NCBI GenBank assembly: GCA_964017235.1
Contig: OZ024935.1
Coordinates: 36,311,596-36,375,595, forward strand
Length of the DNA stretch: 64,000 bases
Source of the DNA: Sabellastarte sp. h YS-2021
Lineage: Eukaryota; Annelida; Polychaeta; Sabellida; Sabellidae
Direction of reading: 5' to 3'
Of the stretch, positions 33,560-45,287 are shown one piece after another. How positions within the stretch are numbered: position 1 is the stretch's first letter; every line of letters begins with the position of its first letter. The notes under the pieces were generated by a model. It worked only from the letters and a program-made list of their open reading frames with translations, made no database searches and was not told where the DNA came from. The position numbers and the translations under genes are program-made.

Positions 33560-34085
33560 TGGGGATGGATTACAGACTAGAGACTCCAGAAAGTGAAAGC
33601 AGCATTTTTGAGAGACACAGGAGGCTACTGAGGTCACTTAGGCTGAGGTTTTTTGCTATATTGATGGAGGAAACACATGAGGCACAGAATTGGGTGGGAG
33701 GATTTATACCAGCAACTAAGAAGAGGAGGAGAGCTGCTGTGACATTTACTGAGGAGCAGGAGTTCCAAATTGTGCATTTTTAATTGACAATGAACCTATC
33801 CACAATAAGAGACTGATTGCATCAAATATTCCATGAAGAGAGATGCCCTGTACAAAATTTTCTGTGCGAAGAGTGGCCAGAGCAAGAAGGGCATGTAAAA
33901 GACAATTCATGGCAAACTTACCTATGTGAAGTCTGGCCAAGAGGCCTCGGATTTTATAGGTCACCAGTTGTGGGTGGATTCCAAAACCCCCACATAGTTG
34001 GAGACCTCACAACAAAAAATACTGATAAGGAGAAAAAAGAAATAGTGTCAAAAGTAAAAATACCCCATGGTGTTATGAGGAGAGG
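33560..34085 (+). pseudogene. E3 Myb/SANT-like (MADF-type) DNA-binding protein, broken
   Basis: The basic lead-in KKRRRAAVTFTEEQEFQIVHF (33711-33780) is followed, after a one-base shift, by DNEPIHNKRLIASNIP, then in a third frame RDALYKIFCAKSGQSKKGM, and after a stop IHGKLTYVKSGQEASDF. The order 'E-E-Q..I..FL..NE.IY.KR' ... 'A-L...FC' ... 'G-K-L-T..KSGQ' is that of the Myb/SANT-like partner proteins of Harbinger elements, which carry the transposase to the nucleus and the element ends. Two frameshifts and a stop break it. Confidence 0.62.
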
Positions 34086-34100
34086 TTGATACCAGCACTC

Positions 34101-34880
34101 TGGCTATTGAGGACCAAGGGTACGGCCACAGCACATACACCTTGCCTTCAGTTTAGGGGGTGGGATTATTTGTCTACAGATTTCCATTTGAATGGTGTCA
34201 GTGCTGGGTTCAAGCACCATTGTTATTTATTTTTCATTTGTTTAAATTCCATTTTTACCCGGCTGTACTGTAACCATTTGTTTTCTCTTATTCATTCTCA
34301 TTGGTTTTTGCTAAGTCTGAATTGCCTTTGATTAGTTTTGGCTATTCACTTCCTCGTCCTATTTTTATCAGATTTCCATGATTCCACAAAAGCAATACGA
34401 AGATACATTCTTTTTATCAAACAAAAGTTATTTAAAACACATAGCAGTCTTTATTTTGGGGAAAACACATTTTTTTCTGTGAATACTGTGACAAATACAC
34501 AGCGTAAAATCAACACAATGACTACTCAGTACACTGATTTACTTTTATCTCATTTTAAACTTTAAGAGAAGTAAAACAGTTAAAATTTGGTTTTATGAGC
34601 ATTGCAATTCACAAGAGGAAGCAATCTGTTGTAAAACACACTTGTATAAAATACTTTTCATACTTTCAATACATTTGGAAAAACACTTTGTAAAATAATG
34701 TCATGAACAGAGTGAAAAGCATAAAAATAATAGAATCGATACACAATGTTATACAACAGAGTAGACAGAATGAGCGCCTGAGGTGTAATACATAATAATT
34801 GATACAGAAATGTCTAAATGCCTGTATTCTGTCTGACTACCAAGGGACATCTCCTATGGGGAGAAAGTAGTAGACAAGAA
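34101..34880. other. intergenic middle of E3
   Basis: Lies between the convergent 3' ends of the two E3 genes. It is AT-rich, and no domain was recognised in the frames there. Confidence 0.4.
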
Positions 34881-35760
34881 TGTTCCTCTGTCCCTGCCAC
34901 TAAGATCCCTGCCAACATAAGGTAGGTCATTACCCTGCAGTGCAGTCTGACCTTCCTTGTCCAACTTTTCTGGGTTAAACACACTTGGCCAGTAACCTCT
35001 GCTGCAGCAGATTGTGCAACATAACACAAGTCAGCTCTATCCAGACAACCATGGGACTGTTATTACACTGTGCAGGACCCTAAACCTACCAGCTAGAAAG
35101 CCAAAGGCATTTTCAATTACCCTCCTTCCACTGCTAATACAGTAGTTGTAGACAAATTCATTCATTAAGCTCCATAGTTCTTTGGGAGGAGGGTTTCCTG
35201 GGGGAACACATCCTGTTCCAGTAGGAAGTAAGTTCACTTGGGGCCTAACGTCAACCAGGGATTTTTCTGGGGATAACTTGATGGAACCATCCAATATCTT
35301 GCATTTCAAGTTGTTAAAGGTCTGCCCACCTGAACTGAAACCAGAGGCACTAATGTCCACCTGTATGAATTTATATTCAGCATCCACCAGGCCAAGTAGA
35401 ACAATCGAGTGGAAGCTTTAACAGTGGTGAAAGTTGCTGCCTCCCTTCTGGGACATCTTAGTGGAATGTGCTTGCGGGTAAGGGCACTGGTGCCATAGGG
35501 TACATTACATGGCTGTTTGAAGCCCTGCTCCATCTGCTTCCACTCACCTGCTCAGCAAAAACTTCTACTGGCATCCCCATGAAACTCCTGCAGGAGGACT
35601 GATGCTGTTTCTAAAGCTCAGGCATGACCTCACTCCTCCCTTCTTTAAGCCACTTCTCGACCTAAAACTGTTTGGCCCCTCTTCTGCGGCTTGAACTATG
35701 TCTCACTCTCATCTGGTCATACAACTCCTCCATATGTCTAAACAATTAAAGAAATAAAAG
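34880..35760 (-). pseudogene. E3 HARBI1-like transposase, broken
   Basis: On the reverse strand: VPYGTSALTRKHIPLRCPRR (35500-35440; family members read A-(L/I)-D-G-K-H-I, so the first catalytic Asp is lost), then a frameshift to LVDAEYKFIQVDISASGFSS (35390 area), where the second catalytic Asp of the usual SSD.QTF reads SGGQTF, then YNYCISSGRRVIENAFGFLA (35150-35090), where the third catalytic residue, Glu, is kept. Two of three DDE residues are lost, so the protein was not active in this form. The region upstream to 35760 holds an N-terminal scrap with stops. Confidence 0.72.
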
Positions 35761-35764
35761 CCAT

Positions 35765-37440
35765 ATCTGTAGCAGTTCATTTATTTGATGATTATTTGAA
35801 GTGGTCAAACTTAGAATGGTCTATGAATCTCACATTTGAAACCCTATATGTATAGTACAGGCCAGCTCTAGAATGGTACAAACAGAAGGTCGCAATTGCA
35901 AACGTATACCCAAAGTGATTTCTTCAATCGTTCCAATCAGGAACTCGATGTTTTTGATTGTATACCCACTTCTAATTATTGTATAGTATTTTGGGACATT
36001 CATATAGTAATCATGCAGATTGTATAGTAATCTTGGACAGAGCCAGAAGAATCATGTTCCAATCAAAAAGTCACTTTGGAAGCTCTTGTATTAGTCGTAG
36101 ATCCCCTTTTTCACTCGGAAAGAGATCGGAAAAGATTCGGATAACAATCCTATTTATTTTCTCAGCAATAAAATTCCCCTTTCCTTCCCCGCTCCATCTT
36201 GAAAAAATGCCCTCCTCTTATGCAATAGGGGGCAGGTTTACAGTCGCAGAAGTGGAACTGTCCCATAATCATTTTCAAAAAGTCCCAGGCGATAGTTATT
36301 GTACACAATATGAGACTGCAACGGGGTTTTCCTAAAATTCATTGTCCCCCCTTTTTTGTTAATGATAACAGACGTGGGTTACAGAGGAAACAGAAAATTT
36401 GTTTTCTACTACCAACATGAATTCAGAAAAAATAAGCTTTTTATTTGCATTTACTTTTTATATGGCATTTTACAATAACTGAAAGTATTACACAATCAAA
36501 ACGTTTACAAGGAAACACATTTGTAAGTACGTCATTGCTATCTGAAAAAGCATTGTGCCAAACAAGGCTAAAATCACAACTGTAGGTTGATTAAAATCCG
36601 GTTTTGAGGTTCTTTCCACAAGTTGACAGAACGACACCAAGAGTATTGCTGACAACAAACTCATGATTTTTCAATCCATATGCGATTGAGGATCCAGACT
36701 GAGACCCCCATTGTGTGATAATATAACCTTGATCTAATGAATAGCATTCCCCAAGTCCCACCCCAAGAGGTCCATACATGAAAATGGTGCCTGGGCTTTA
36801 ACAATTTATTCTTTCTACTACTCCATTTGTTGATAACAGACATATTATATAATAGTAAATCACACTAGCTTTAAGAGTTCATATTATCATACCATCTAGA
36901 CATATACGTATCAGCAACATGAGCTATTTACATGTAACATTTATCTTGTGAATAAAAATTTACTAAATGCAACAGTTAAACTTAAAAGAGTCCATTAGAT
37001 TTAAATTACGTACACCAATAAGTAATGTTTCTGTATTTACTGTCCATATATATGTACATACTTTAGTATTAAACCATTTAACATTTCTTATGTCAAAGAA
37101 TGAATTTAATTTGCAATAAATGTGATAGGTCGAAGCTTAAGGACGCACAGATATATACAAAAAAGTTACTGAATTACAAAGCAATGAAATTTTTTGAATT
37201 TAAGAAATGCTTTGATAAAATAGAGGTAGAATAACTGCGAGATTGATATTGACAATAATTAACAACAATTACTAGTAAGAGGACTCAGGGTCCATATTTA
37301 GCAACATATTTACTGGACAAATTTTCCGTGGAGAGGTAATACAAGGGATAATTTTGTAACGTTACACACATTAATGGAGGAAAGACCCAAGTAGGAAGTA
37401 GGGAGGTGTGGGGTTAGATTTACAGATGTTGACGAAAAGT
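35765..37440. other. no recognisable gene
   Basis: Reverse-strand frames at 36591-36843 overlap each other and show no known domain. The rest is AT-rich. Confidence 0.4.
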
Positions 37441-37445
37441 TTGGG

Positions 37446-38344
37446 CTAACAAGGATAGAAGGGATAGTTGACTAGAAATATACCTCCATATACAATCAGA
37501 GGACCACATACTGTGTGCCATAATTTGATGTGTACTCCTTTATGAAAGGCCCAAGTGCAGCCAGCTCTTAGAAAAGCATGAAAAATTAAATGTGGGACAA
37601 TTTGGAGTTTAACAGAAATATCTAAATTTCTAGCTACTGAATCTGTCGAGGGGATTAATCTAGTATTAGCTCTTGGATGAAGAAACAAGGGTTCATTTCT
37701 ATCTGCTGGATATTGCTGATACATAGCTCTAAGGCTGGCTATGTGACATAAGGGGGAGGAGCCCAGGACTGAGAGGTAAATTGTTTTTATGTTTTTCCTG
37801 TCTTGCAAAGTTTTGGACCATTTAAGAATAATGGTAGCTTGGTCTGTCACAAAAACTACATCTGCTCACACCAAATGCCTGGTGATATCAAAAGAACCTA
37901 CAGTATGAGGGAGTGCATTTGAAATCCTAAGAAAAGGAAAAAATAAAAATAACGTTTTAAATATTTGAAAATGAAAGGGTGTGGCATTGCAGATGCAAAC
38001 AATGAAATGCTAGACAACGTGTCAATATCAATCCGAGGCCTGATATCTGGAGAAAATGTTACATTATTCTTTGCAAATTTTAGGAACAAAGCAATCCTAC
38101 TATCTTGAAATTGTACTTTGTTCAGTCCATACACTACAGACATACTCTTGATAGCAGAAATGTTATTAGCAATATTCATATGTGAATAACCATTGTGAAC
38201 TAGGTACTTCATGTAACCCAGAAGTGTACTAGTATTCACCTGATTGACTGGTAACTTCCAGAAAACCAGAAAAGTCAAGAAATCCTGGTGGAAGTCTCTT
38301 TTGCTAAGGGCAAAGCCATTGTGTCTAGGAATACAATGAAACAT
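37446..38344 (-). pseudogene. Ngaro-like tyrosine recombinase, nearly complete, one break
   Basis: Frame 38344-37898 is the core-binding domain: FALSKRDFHQDFLTFLVFWK, NTSTLLGYMKYLVHNGYSHM and NNISAIKSMSVVYGL, then ISLFASAMPHPFIFKYL. After a frameshift, 37850-37446 holds the catalytic half: ILKWSKTLQDRKNIKTIYL, SPLCHIASLRAMYQQYP and LIFHAFLRAGCTWAFHKGV. Here H-A-F-L-R is the H-x-x-x-R form of the usual H-x-x-R, and the last part (LWHTVCGPLIVYGGIF) covers the W/H position and the area of the catalytic Tyr. The first Arg is not clear. Confidence 0.72.
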
Positions 38345-38346
38345 GA

Positions 38347-38935
38347 TTACAGTATGTATATGTATTCATTTAAGTTTGCCAAATCCATATGACATGGCAT
38401 GTAAATGGGGTTAGGGACCAATTGGTGCAGCTTGACAACAGGAGAAGGAGAATTGGACCACATAGAAAGTAACCCAGCAGTAGTATTAACTGTACCTGCA
38501 ATATGTTGACAAGAGAAATATATATTAAACTTAGCTGTAAGTAGCCAAGTGTTTCTAGCAATAGTATCCATGACAGGGTCACGAGCTCGACCCATCTGAA
38601 GTACTTTGACCGAAGACATATTATCAGATTTTCTTATCACCCCATATGCTGGCCTATATTTTTAAAGCAACCGATATATTCAACAATTCCAATTGTCCTA
38701 TATTGTATTGTCGAAAAAACATTGGAACTGGGAGATGGTACACCATATTATCATACACACCACCAACACCCACTAAATAAGCATCTAGTTCGATCACTGC
38801 AAAGACAGGCTTGTTATCATAAAATATAATCCCATTGAAATCACACAAAGTATTGAACCAATTTAAATCTGCAGCAAATTGTGAATTTAGCTGAATAAAG
38901 CTATTATCATGATTATTTCTAAGTAATTGCAACAT
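38347..38935 (-). pseudogene. Ngaro-like RNase H
   Basis: Frame 38935-38654 gives LNWFNTLCDFNGIIFYD followed by FAVIELDAYLVGVGGVYDN, with the first catalytic Asp and the G-x-G-G loop, and QYNIGQLELLNISVALK with the catalytic Glu. The next frame (38640-38347) gives KSDNMSSVKVLQMGRARDP with the Asp-Asn pair, CQHIAGTVNTTAGLLSMWSN, where the usual AD-L-LSRW has become AG-L-LSMW, so the last Asp is lost, and VPNPIYMPCHMDL. Only one frame change is needed. Confidence 0.75.
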
Positions 38936-38989
38936 CCTATTGAGGAAGTAATGAGCAGGTTTGATGCACTTAGTTATTTATAATAAGAT

Positions 38990-39990
38990 GCCTAATAAAG
39001 ACTGCAATTCCTGTTTTGTACAATACCATTTGTAGGTCCAATGGCGACACATTTAAACATTTTTTTGCAATTTTTCTAGAGGAACTGATATGGTTCTGGC
39101 CACTCCATCCACTATATACCCAGGCAAACTGCAGAAGTGGTAGGTGGTATTATTTTTTATCACTGATGGGTAGACCTAACTGCTGGAGGAGATTTAATAA
39201 AAATTGAATTGAATGGTCTATTTTAGAAGGTAAATCACATGAATTAAATCATCTATATAATTTATCAATCCTGGATACCCATTATTTGACACGATGTACC
39301 TAATTGAGTTGCTACATCTCTGGAAGAAGCCAGATCCACTCCTGGATCCAAAAGGTACCGAAAGATCCAGGAAATAGTTATTACACTTGATCCCTTGTTT
39401 TGTCTGAGACCCCTGGATATATCCACTTTTGAGATTTTTGCTCCAGGACCCAATTGTATTCGTTTACAATCAATGGTATCAATAGATGGATAAGTGAGAG
39501 TAAAATAAGTATCTAGATAAGAATATTTGGAAACCCCAGTATTAACAGGGGCACCATAGGGCCAACTAATATCAATTATTACAAGAATCCTGTTTTTGGT
39601 GTGTCATTTATGGAGAAATATGCATTATTAGAGGTTTTATTTCAAAAGGATCATATATTGCATTGAAATGAAGCTCCTTCTGGATATATTTGTCAACTTG
39701 GCCTTTAAATTGATCTGCAGACTTATGGTTTATTTCAGTAGATTGCAGTACCATTTCCCTGTCAAAGTCCAGGGGGACCCGAATTCTACAAAATCCATGA
39801 GTTGCTTGTCCCAGTATTCAGTTAAATTCAAACGCCAATTTGCAATATTTAACTAGGACTGAACTAAAATTCTACAACCCAAGTAGTTTGGTAGACCCCT
39901 GCGAGATATAATCTTATGTAATTGAATTATATCCGGTATTTTCTGATCATATGTCGATTCTCAGTGTACAGTTTAAGTACACTTACCGGA
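38990..39990 (-). pseudogene. Ngaro-like reverse transcriptase, fragmentary
   Basis: The clearest piece is GPGAKISKVDISRGLRQ (39450-39400), the RT palm motif with its catalytic Asp (family: GPGA.ISKVDISRAFRQ), followed by degenerate ...SWIFRYLLD. Flanking reverse-strand sequence has many stops. The YxDD box near 39230-39250 reads Y-I-D-D in the reverse complement of ttatcaatcctgg-type sequence, but only weakly. Confidence 0.6.
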
Positions 39991-40358
39991 ATAAAACCAT
40001 AGCCTTCTTTATTTTGTTGCATACATGGCAAATAATCCGCACAATTTTGTTTGTTGTCCATTACTTGTTTTGGAATACCTTGGTCAGTGTCGAGTATTAC
40101 TGTATGACTATCATCACCTTGATACTCTATTGTCAAAGACCTCTTCAGTATCCCCTAACAAGGTCTGCATTGCCAGGGTTATCAAGGGTATTACTAGCCT
40201 GGCATTACAACTTTTAATATGGCTGTTTGATTTTGAAGAAGCCTTCGCACCACTTACAGATTTCCCACTTAACATGGGGGGAGGCTGTTTCATGCGGAGT
40301 ATCAGTGTCCAATGCTGCACAGTCCATATTGCTTACAGCAGCAAACTTGTTACTTGTT

Positions 40359-41690
40359 TCAATTGCGAAAGGAGTGTATTCTTTCTGTTGAATGAAATGC
40401 GAATTGGAAAACACCCTGTTTGGTTGGGGAGGGGGGTCGAACCTGGGGGATACTGATTGGTGTACTTGGTTTCCTTTGCTCTTGAGATTTTTTTTCTGGT
40501 ATGTACAGCCTTAAGAAATAGTTTTTAACAGTTTTATCAATATCAACAGTAAGAACTTCAGCATAAGATCTACCATTATATACATTCGAATATGCATGCG
40601 CTCTAGAGAACCAAGCAAACCAATCTTGTTTTGGTGCTGATAAAACAGCTACATCCGTAGATTTGGTATAAAAATGTCTAGTTCTGTATACATGATCTAA
40701 GTCCTGGACATGTAGTCCCATGCCCTTCATGCCTCGTTTTTGAGTGTTTAGTCTCATTTTACATTCATGCTCAGGATGTGGGAAAAATTTGTTGTCATTA
40801 GCAAAACATGTTGAACAAATGTACTTATATAATGTACCATGTTTTTTTTTGTTTCATGGTTTTGACTGTGCACAAGTCCCCTGGTTAAAATAAACACAAG
40901 GCATGGCTTTTGACAAAAGATTTCCCTGCATGGGGCTTGTTATACTGTGTGCTAGGAGCAAAGTGAACATGCTTCCGGGCTTTGGCCCTCCTGACCAATC
41001 TGAAATTCCCCCCTGCTCCATGCGACACAAAAGGATGATGTGGCTGGCTTTTGCGCCAGGCAGTAGAAATCCTGAGCATCATCTAGGATAGAGATCATGT
41101 AATTTAACATGTGCTCCCTGACGCTCATGTCATGTTCCTCCTTCATGGTTTGGCTAAAACCAGCCACCCATTGCAACATTTTCAAATTGTTATATGGAAC
41201 TCTTTCTTTGGAGGGGCCAGCCAAAACAAATTCATGGGGCCACTTGACCCTATTTTTTACAAAAATGTCCACTGGACCTCTCGGTTGAGACTTGATTTTA
41301 TTTTTTTTTATGCACATTTGACTTTTCAATATTATCTAAACGTTTTCCATTGCTAGCTAATTGGGTCAATATGGCTTGATCGATCACCTCCTGGGTCACA
41401 GATTGATCACTATTACAATCATGAACAACTCTGTCACTTTTAAATTTACGAAATTGGGTACTAGAAGTATCACTATCTATATCAGAATCATGCCGAGTTA
41501 CCAACTCGTCAATATCAATGCTACTTCATCAGAATCATAAACAGAAACCTGACATCAGTGTGTGTCCTGTGTAGAGGTACCGGGTTTGATCACCATGACG
41601 CCTTCTCTCTGAATGTGTAGCTGAATAGGAATCTCCACAGAAGTAGTCCTTCCTGATCTGAGGTTGTACTGCTTGGGTCTACTAGTCATC
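40359..41690 (-). pseudogene. Ngaro-like gag, broken
   Basis: ATG at 41690 gives MTSRPKQYNLRSGRTTSVE, a start typical of this group. A frame change leads to a short acidic/polar stretch (41504-41298), then the conserved core NRVKWPHEFVLAG, YNNLKMLQWVAGFSQTMKEE and HMLNYMISILDDAQDF (41250-41080). Further down, a Cys/His motif LYKYICSTCFANDNKFFPH followed by PEHEC (about 40835-40760) resembles a zinc-binding module, and the last 132 codons (40757-40359) are basic and proline/serine rich. At least two frameshifts separate the pieces. Confidence 0.68.
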
Positions 41691-41699
41691 ACGCCAAAG

Positions 41700-42420
41700 C
41701 CAACTTATAAAATCTTGAACAACTTATAAAATCTTGAACGGGTGCACAGCTGCACCAAGACAGTCTATCATGAACACATAAGATGAGATAGTGATGCATT
41801 GATGAGTAAGGAGGCTATATGCACTAACACAGGCTGCAACGATAAACATGAGCCAATCTCTACCGGTCCGTAGGAGTGGAATAAACACCATAGCATTAAT
41901 CACACATGAGCAGGCGCTCCCCTGTTTCAAAGAGGCTCCCTGCTACCTGAGCCCCAGAGATACATAACCACAAGAGGTGAAGCCGCAGCACAACTTCTCA
42001 GCCACATAAGGTGATAAACATAACTTTGTTGTATGAGACATCGAAGAGCACATCCTAATAACTAACTGCAAGCGTCACACAGATAACCCATCCAATTCTG
42101 CTGGACAGGGAAGCCAACCAGACAAACTGGCGAGCTCCTGCAGGAGGCATCTGTCAGCAGGGAAGGAGGCCATTGATACATAAAGTAGTGTGTGAGACTT
42201 AATTCACAAGGTTTATATTCGACGTAATAACTGGAATATATGAAGAAGTATCTTGAATAAATGACCAAACGTCATATGTTAGGGTGATTCTGAAATCATT
42301 TCTTTGCTGAGAGGTCATACATTCAACGTCCTTCCTGTATGACTTATAGTAAGATATAAAACATTGTGTGGTGGATAATGCAAGTCAGCAGAAGCGTTAA
42401 GTCATGTGTGCACACATTTT
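41700..42420. other. no recognisable gene; upstream of the Ngaro-like gag
   Basis: Probably contains the 5' end of the Ngaro-like element. Small reverse frames (41724-41930, 42062-42268) show no known domain. Confidence 0.4.
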
Positions 42421-42423
42421 ATA

Positions 42424-42655
42424 GGGGGCCACGGTGGCAGAGTGGTAACACTCTCGCCTCCCACCTCTGAGGTCGGGGGTTCGATCCCCGTGACGGCCTT
42501 AAGTGGGAAAGCTGGTAGTTGCTTACCGTTGGTCGGCAGTTTACAGTACACAACCCTAGCAAACTCTATGTACTGGTTTCCTCTGCCCTTCCAACTACCC
42601 GTCGTGATATGACCTGTACAGTGTTGAAAGCGACGTAAAACCCCAAATAAATAAA
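42424..42655 (+). mobile_element. tRNA-derived SINE, copy 2 (best preserved)
   Basis: gggggccacggtggcagag (A-box area), gaggtcgggggttcgatccc with perfect B box ggttcgatcc (42478-42487), body aagtgggaaagctggtagt...cgtcgtgatatgacc, and tail gcgacgtaaaaccccaaataaataaa. This is the reference copy for the family in this window. Confidence 0.9.
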
Positions 42656-42659
42656 CACA

Positions 42660-43365
42660 CATTTTATAACAAAAAACGACTTTGGTTTATTTGTGACTAT
42701 AGAGTGAGTCAGTGTTTCGCAAGCACAATTTGTGTTTCAATAACCGTCCACATATTTAATAACACAGGCAAATTTTTCAAGTGGCATGACAAAGTGAACA
42801 GAAAGTATTGTAATGTCACTCTAAAACTGACTTTATTTTAAAACCCATAATGGCATAGTATGAAAATGAAAATCATTCAAAATGGGACTGTCTAAAACAC
42901 TGTTTTTGTATCTTTCCCAAAATTGCTCAGGTTTTGTTGTGGCCAGGCCATGCCCACATAAAACTATTCCTAAAGATCCATTCATTACTTTTGGAATAAT
43001 CACTAAAACAGACGAACTAACAGACACAAATTAAACACACAAAAATATGTCCACCATGGCAGAGGTAACTGGTAAAGTGAAATACACTGCCACTGATATA
43101 ACTGTTAAAAGTGGACAATCTACCTGGAAAAATCACATATTTTCAAGAAATTCACTGAAATAAATTTTTACTGATGGACAAGTTATTACAGAGTTTAAAA
43201 CAAATCACGAGGAAACTTATTAGCTAAAGTTACTGAAATGCCAAGTTTAAATTTCCACCTTTTACAAAAGCACAACCACAAAAGGTTTGTGTCTAAGGTA
43301 ACCAGGAATTGTACAAATATAAAAAACCATAGGTAAACACCCTTAATAACAAGGCCAAAAGGTGT
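42660..43365. other. no recognisable gene
   Basis: AT-rich. A 38-codon frame at 43047-43163 has an internal ATG in a strong context (ccaccatgg, 43051-43059), but no recognisable motif. Confidence 0.4.
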
Positions 43366-43369
43366 TTTG

Positions 43370-43785
43370 GTCACCTAGCGCGAGCGCAAAGCCATCAGAG
43401 ACATGAATAGTGCAGTAGAATTTCCGAATGTCTGGTTACACAAAGACATTCCAACTAAAAGACATCCCACAGCAACAGAGGTAAATTCAGAATTCAGAGG
43501 TCTTGTAAAGGTCATCCAACTCCGGAGAGAAAAGGACATATGTATGGGGAAAAGCTGAAAGGACATGTGTCCTTATAACTATTGCAGTGTTGTCATGTCA
43601 TGAAAGTGTGGAGACAGACGGACATATGTATATGAAGAAATCAAAAGGACATGAGTCCTTGTAGCTCCTGGAGAGCAAAAGGGGTAAATTCAGAGTACAG
43701 AGGTAACTTTCATCAAAGTCCGGAGACAAAAAAAAAAGTGATCTGTAGAAGCGCGAGCTCTATCGAGGCTCGTGCTTAATAGAAT
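43370..43785. repeat. repeat with inverted gcgcgag ends
   Basis: Begins near ctagcgcgagcgcaaagc and ends near gaagcgcgagctc...gaggctcgtgc. The inside carries two copies of ggtaaattcagartwcagaggt (43475 and 43684) and two aggacatrtgtcc-like palindromes (43527, 43558). No coding frame. Possibly a small non-autonomous element. Confidence 0.35.
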
Positions 43786-43814
43786 ATTTTAGACAGGATA
43801 TTAAACACTTACAA

Positions 43815-44035
43815 GGGGCCACGGTAGCAGAGTGGAAACACTCTCGCCTAACACCTCTGAGGATGGGGTTTGGTTCCCGACCCTACCTTAAGTGGGAAAG
43901 CTGGTAGCTGCTTGCCATTTGTCAGCAGTTTACAGTACAGAACCTTGGCCAACTGCATATACTGGTTTCCGCTGCCTTTCGTGATATGACCTCTAAAGTG
44001 TTGAAAGCGACGTAAAAGCCCAAATAAACAAACAC
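43815..44035 (+). mobile_element. tRNA-derived SINE, copy 3
   Basis: ggggccacggtagcagagtgg, B box diverged (gggtttggttccc), body ctggtagctgcttgccatt...ttcgtgatatgacc, tail gcgacgtaaaagcccaaataaac. A 12-bp piece of the body (ccaactacccgt) is missing relative to copy 2. Confidence 0.88.
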
Positions 44036-44039
44036 AATA

Positions 44040-44270
44040 CTGAACATTTACAAAGAGATTACATATTCTAAGATAAACAGTGATTTTTTTACTTGTATTA
44101 TAGAAGTCACATTAAATGAGAAAAAGTGTGAACGCTCTTGACTGTCATTTGTTCTTGTTTTATTAACTTCTATATACAAGTTATTTACTCATGCATATGT
44201 GTTGTTATTTTGTACATGAGTTGTTCAGTTATTTGGTCAAATTCCAGGGATTTGGCTAAATAACTGAATT
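44040..44270. other. no recognisable gene
   Basis: AT-rich spacer between SINE copies; nothing seen. Confidence 0.4.
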
Positions 44271-44276
44271 TTATCC

Positions 44277-44358
44277 AGTTCCTAAAATATCAATATATTA
44301 TTGATTTGATTTCTTTTTCCTAAAATATCAATATATTATTGATTTGATTTCTTTTTCA
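44277..44358. repeat. 41-bp tandem duplication
   Basis: Two nearly exact copies of cctaaaatatcaatatattattgatttgatttctttt(t). The core tcaatatattattga is close to palindromic. A recent slippage event. Confidence 0.85.
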
Positions 44359-44598
44359 GAAAAAAACATCCAACACTTAATAAAATTCCTCCTCAAGAGT
44401 CCATTGTTTACGGTCTCCCCTCAACCTGAAGCAGCAGAACACTATCTGCAGAGCATTGATTTTATTCATACACATAACAATGATAAAGCTTTGTATATGT
44501 ATAACATACAGATATATGAGACTACTACATTCATTTACAGATCTATTTTAATATGCAGTTTAGCTCGTATCAATTTTCTGTACCGTCTAGTTCAGAAA

Positions 44599-44820
44599 AG
44601 GGTCTCGGTAGTGCAGTGGGTAACACCCTCGTCTCCCACCTCTGAGGTCTGCGGTTCAAACCCTAGAACCTTTGTTGGTAGCTAATTACTGATGCCCAGT
44701 AGCTTACAGTGAAGAATCTTGACCAACAAGTATGTACTGGTTTCTTCTGTCCTTAAAACTATGCGTTGTGATGTAACCTATTCAATGTGTTCAAAGCAAT
44801 GATAATACAGAGATATAAAA
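44599..44820 (+). mobile_element. tRNA-derived SINE, copy 4 (diverged)
   Basis: ggtctcggtagtgcagtggg, B box ggttcaaaccc, body with gtagctaattactgatgcc and aatcttgaccaacaagtatgtactggt. The tail is degraded (caaagcaatgataatacag). Confidence 0.82.
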
Positions 44821-45287
44821 ATATGTCCTTAACAGTGTCCTTAAGGTAACTTAATATATTTACCACATATCAATGAGTGATCTACTTATGCCACAAACTT
44901 AAGATCACCTTAATCCTAAAGTTAGGATCACCCAAGGCACGTAAAACAAGTTGATCAAGAATCCCAGGTTCTAAAACTTGGTGGGTTGAGGGGGCAGTAC
45001 TGTACTGAAACAGACAGGCCGGCAATATTTTTGTTTCTCACAGCCTCTCGGCTTCAAAATCTGTGGGTACAAAAAGGTGAGTCAGTAGACACTCTGCATA
45101 TATTTGGGCTTTGACTTGTTGAGGGTGCAGCTTTGATTTTTAAGTTTTTTATTTTTTGTGAAATTAGTTTATGTTTTGATGTAGGCTGGACTGGTTGGGA
45201 GTGAAATCTGTTCTCTGAGGCTTCACATTTATTTTAAGTTTTTGTTGTTTATAACAAGCTGTACAATTGATTGATTGATTGATCACC

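Larger units (their letters stand above)
33540..35760. mobile_element. Harbinger element E3, decayed, convergent genes
   Basis: A Myb/SANT-like gene remnant on + (33560-34085) faces a HARBI1-type transposase remnant on - (35530-34880). The same two-gene convergent layout occurs in E1 and E2, which are a different family by sequence. No terminal inverted repeats were identified, so the limits are only those of the coding remnants. Confidence 0.65.
37446..41690 (-). mobile_element. Ngaro/DIRS-like tyrosine-recombinase retrotransposon
   Basis: About 4.2 kb of coding remnants in the order gag, reverse transcriptase, RNase H, tyrosine recombinase, all on -. The Gag start (YNLRSG) and the RT and recombinase style differ from DIRS-1, -2 and -3; they match the Ngaro-like group common in molluscs. 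The split direct repeats expected for Ngaro were not identified. A tandem duplication acttataaaatcttgaac (41703-41740) lies just upstream of gag. Frames are short and broken throughout. Confidence 0.72.

Noticed and set aside
42424-42496. A functional tRNA gene.
   Set aside because: A and B boxes are good, but the same head recurs five times with a common body and AAATAAATAAA tail, so it is a SINE.
43047-43163. A 38-codon frame with a strong start context (ccaccatgg).
   Set aside because: Too short and without motif; left as unassigned.
44344-44685. A 113-codon forward frame.
   Set aside because: It begins in the 41-bp tandem duplication and runs into the SINE; no domain.
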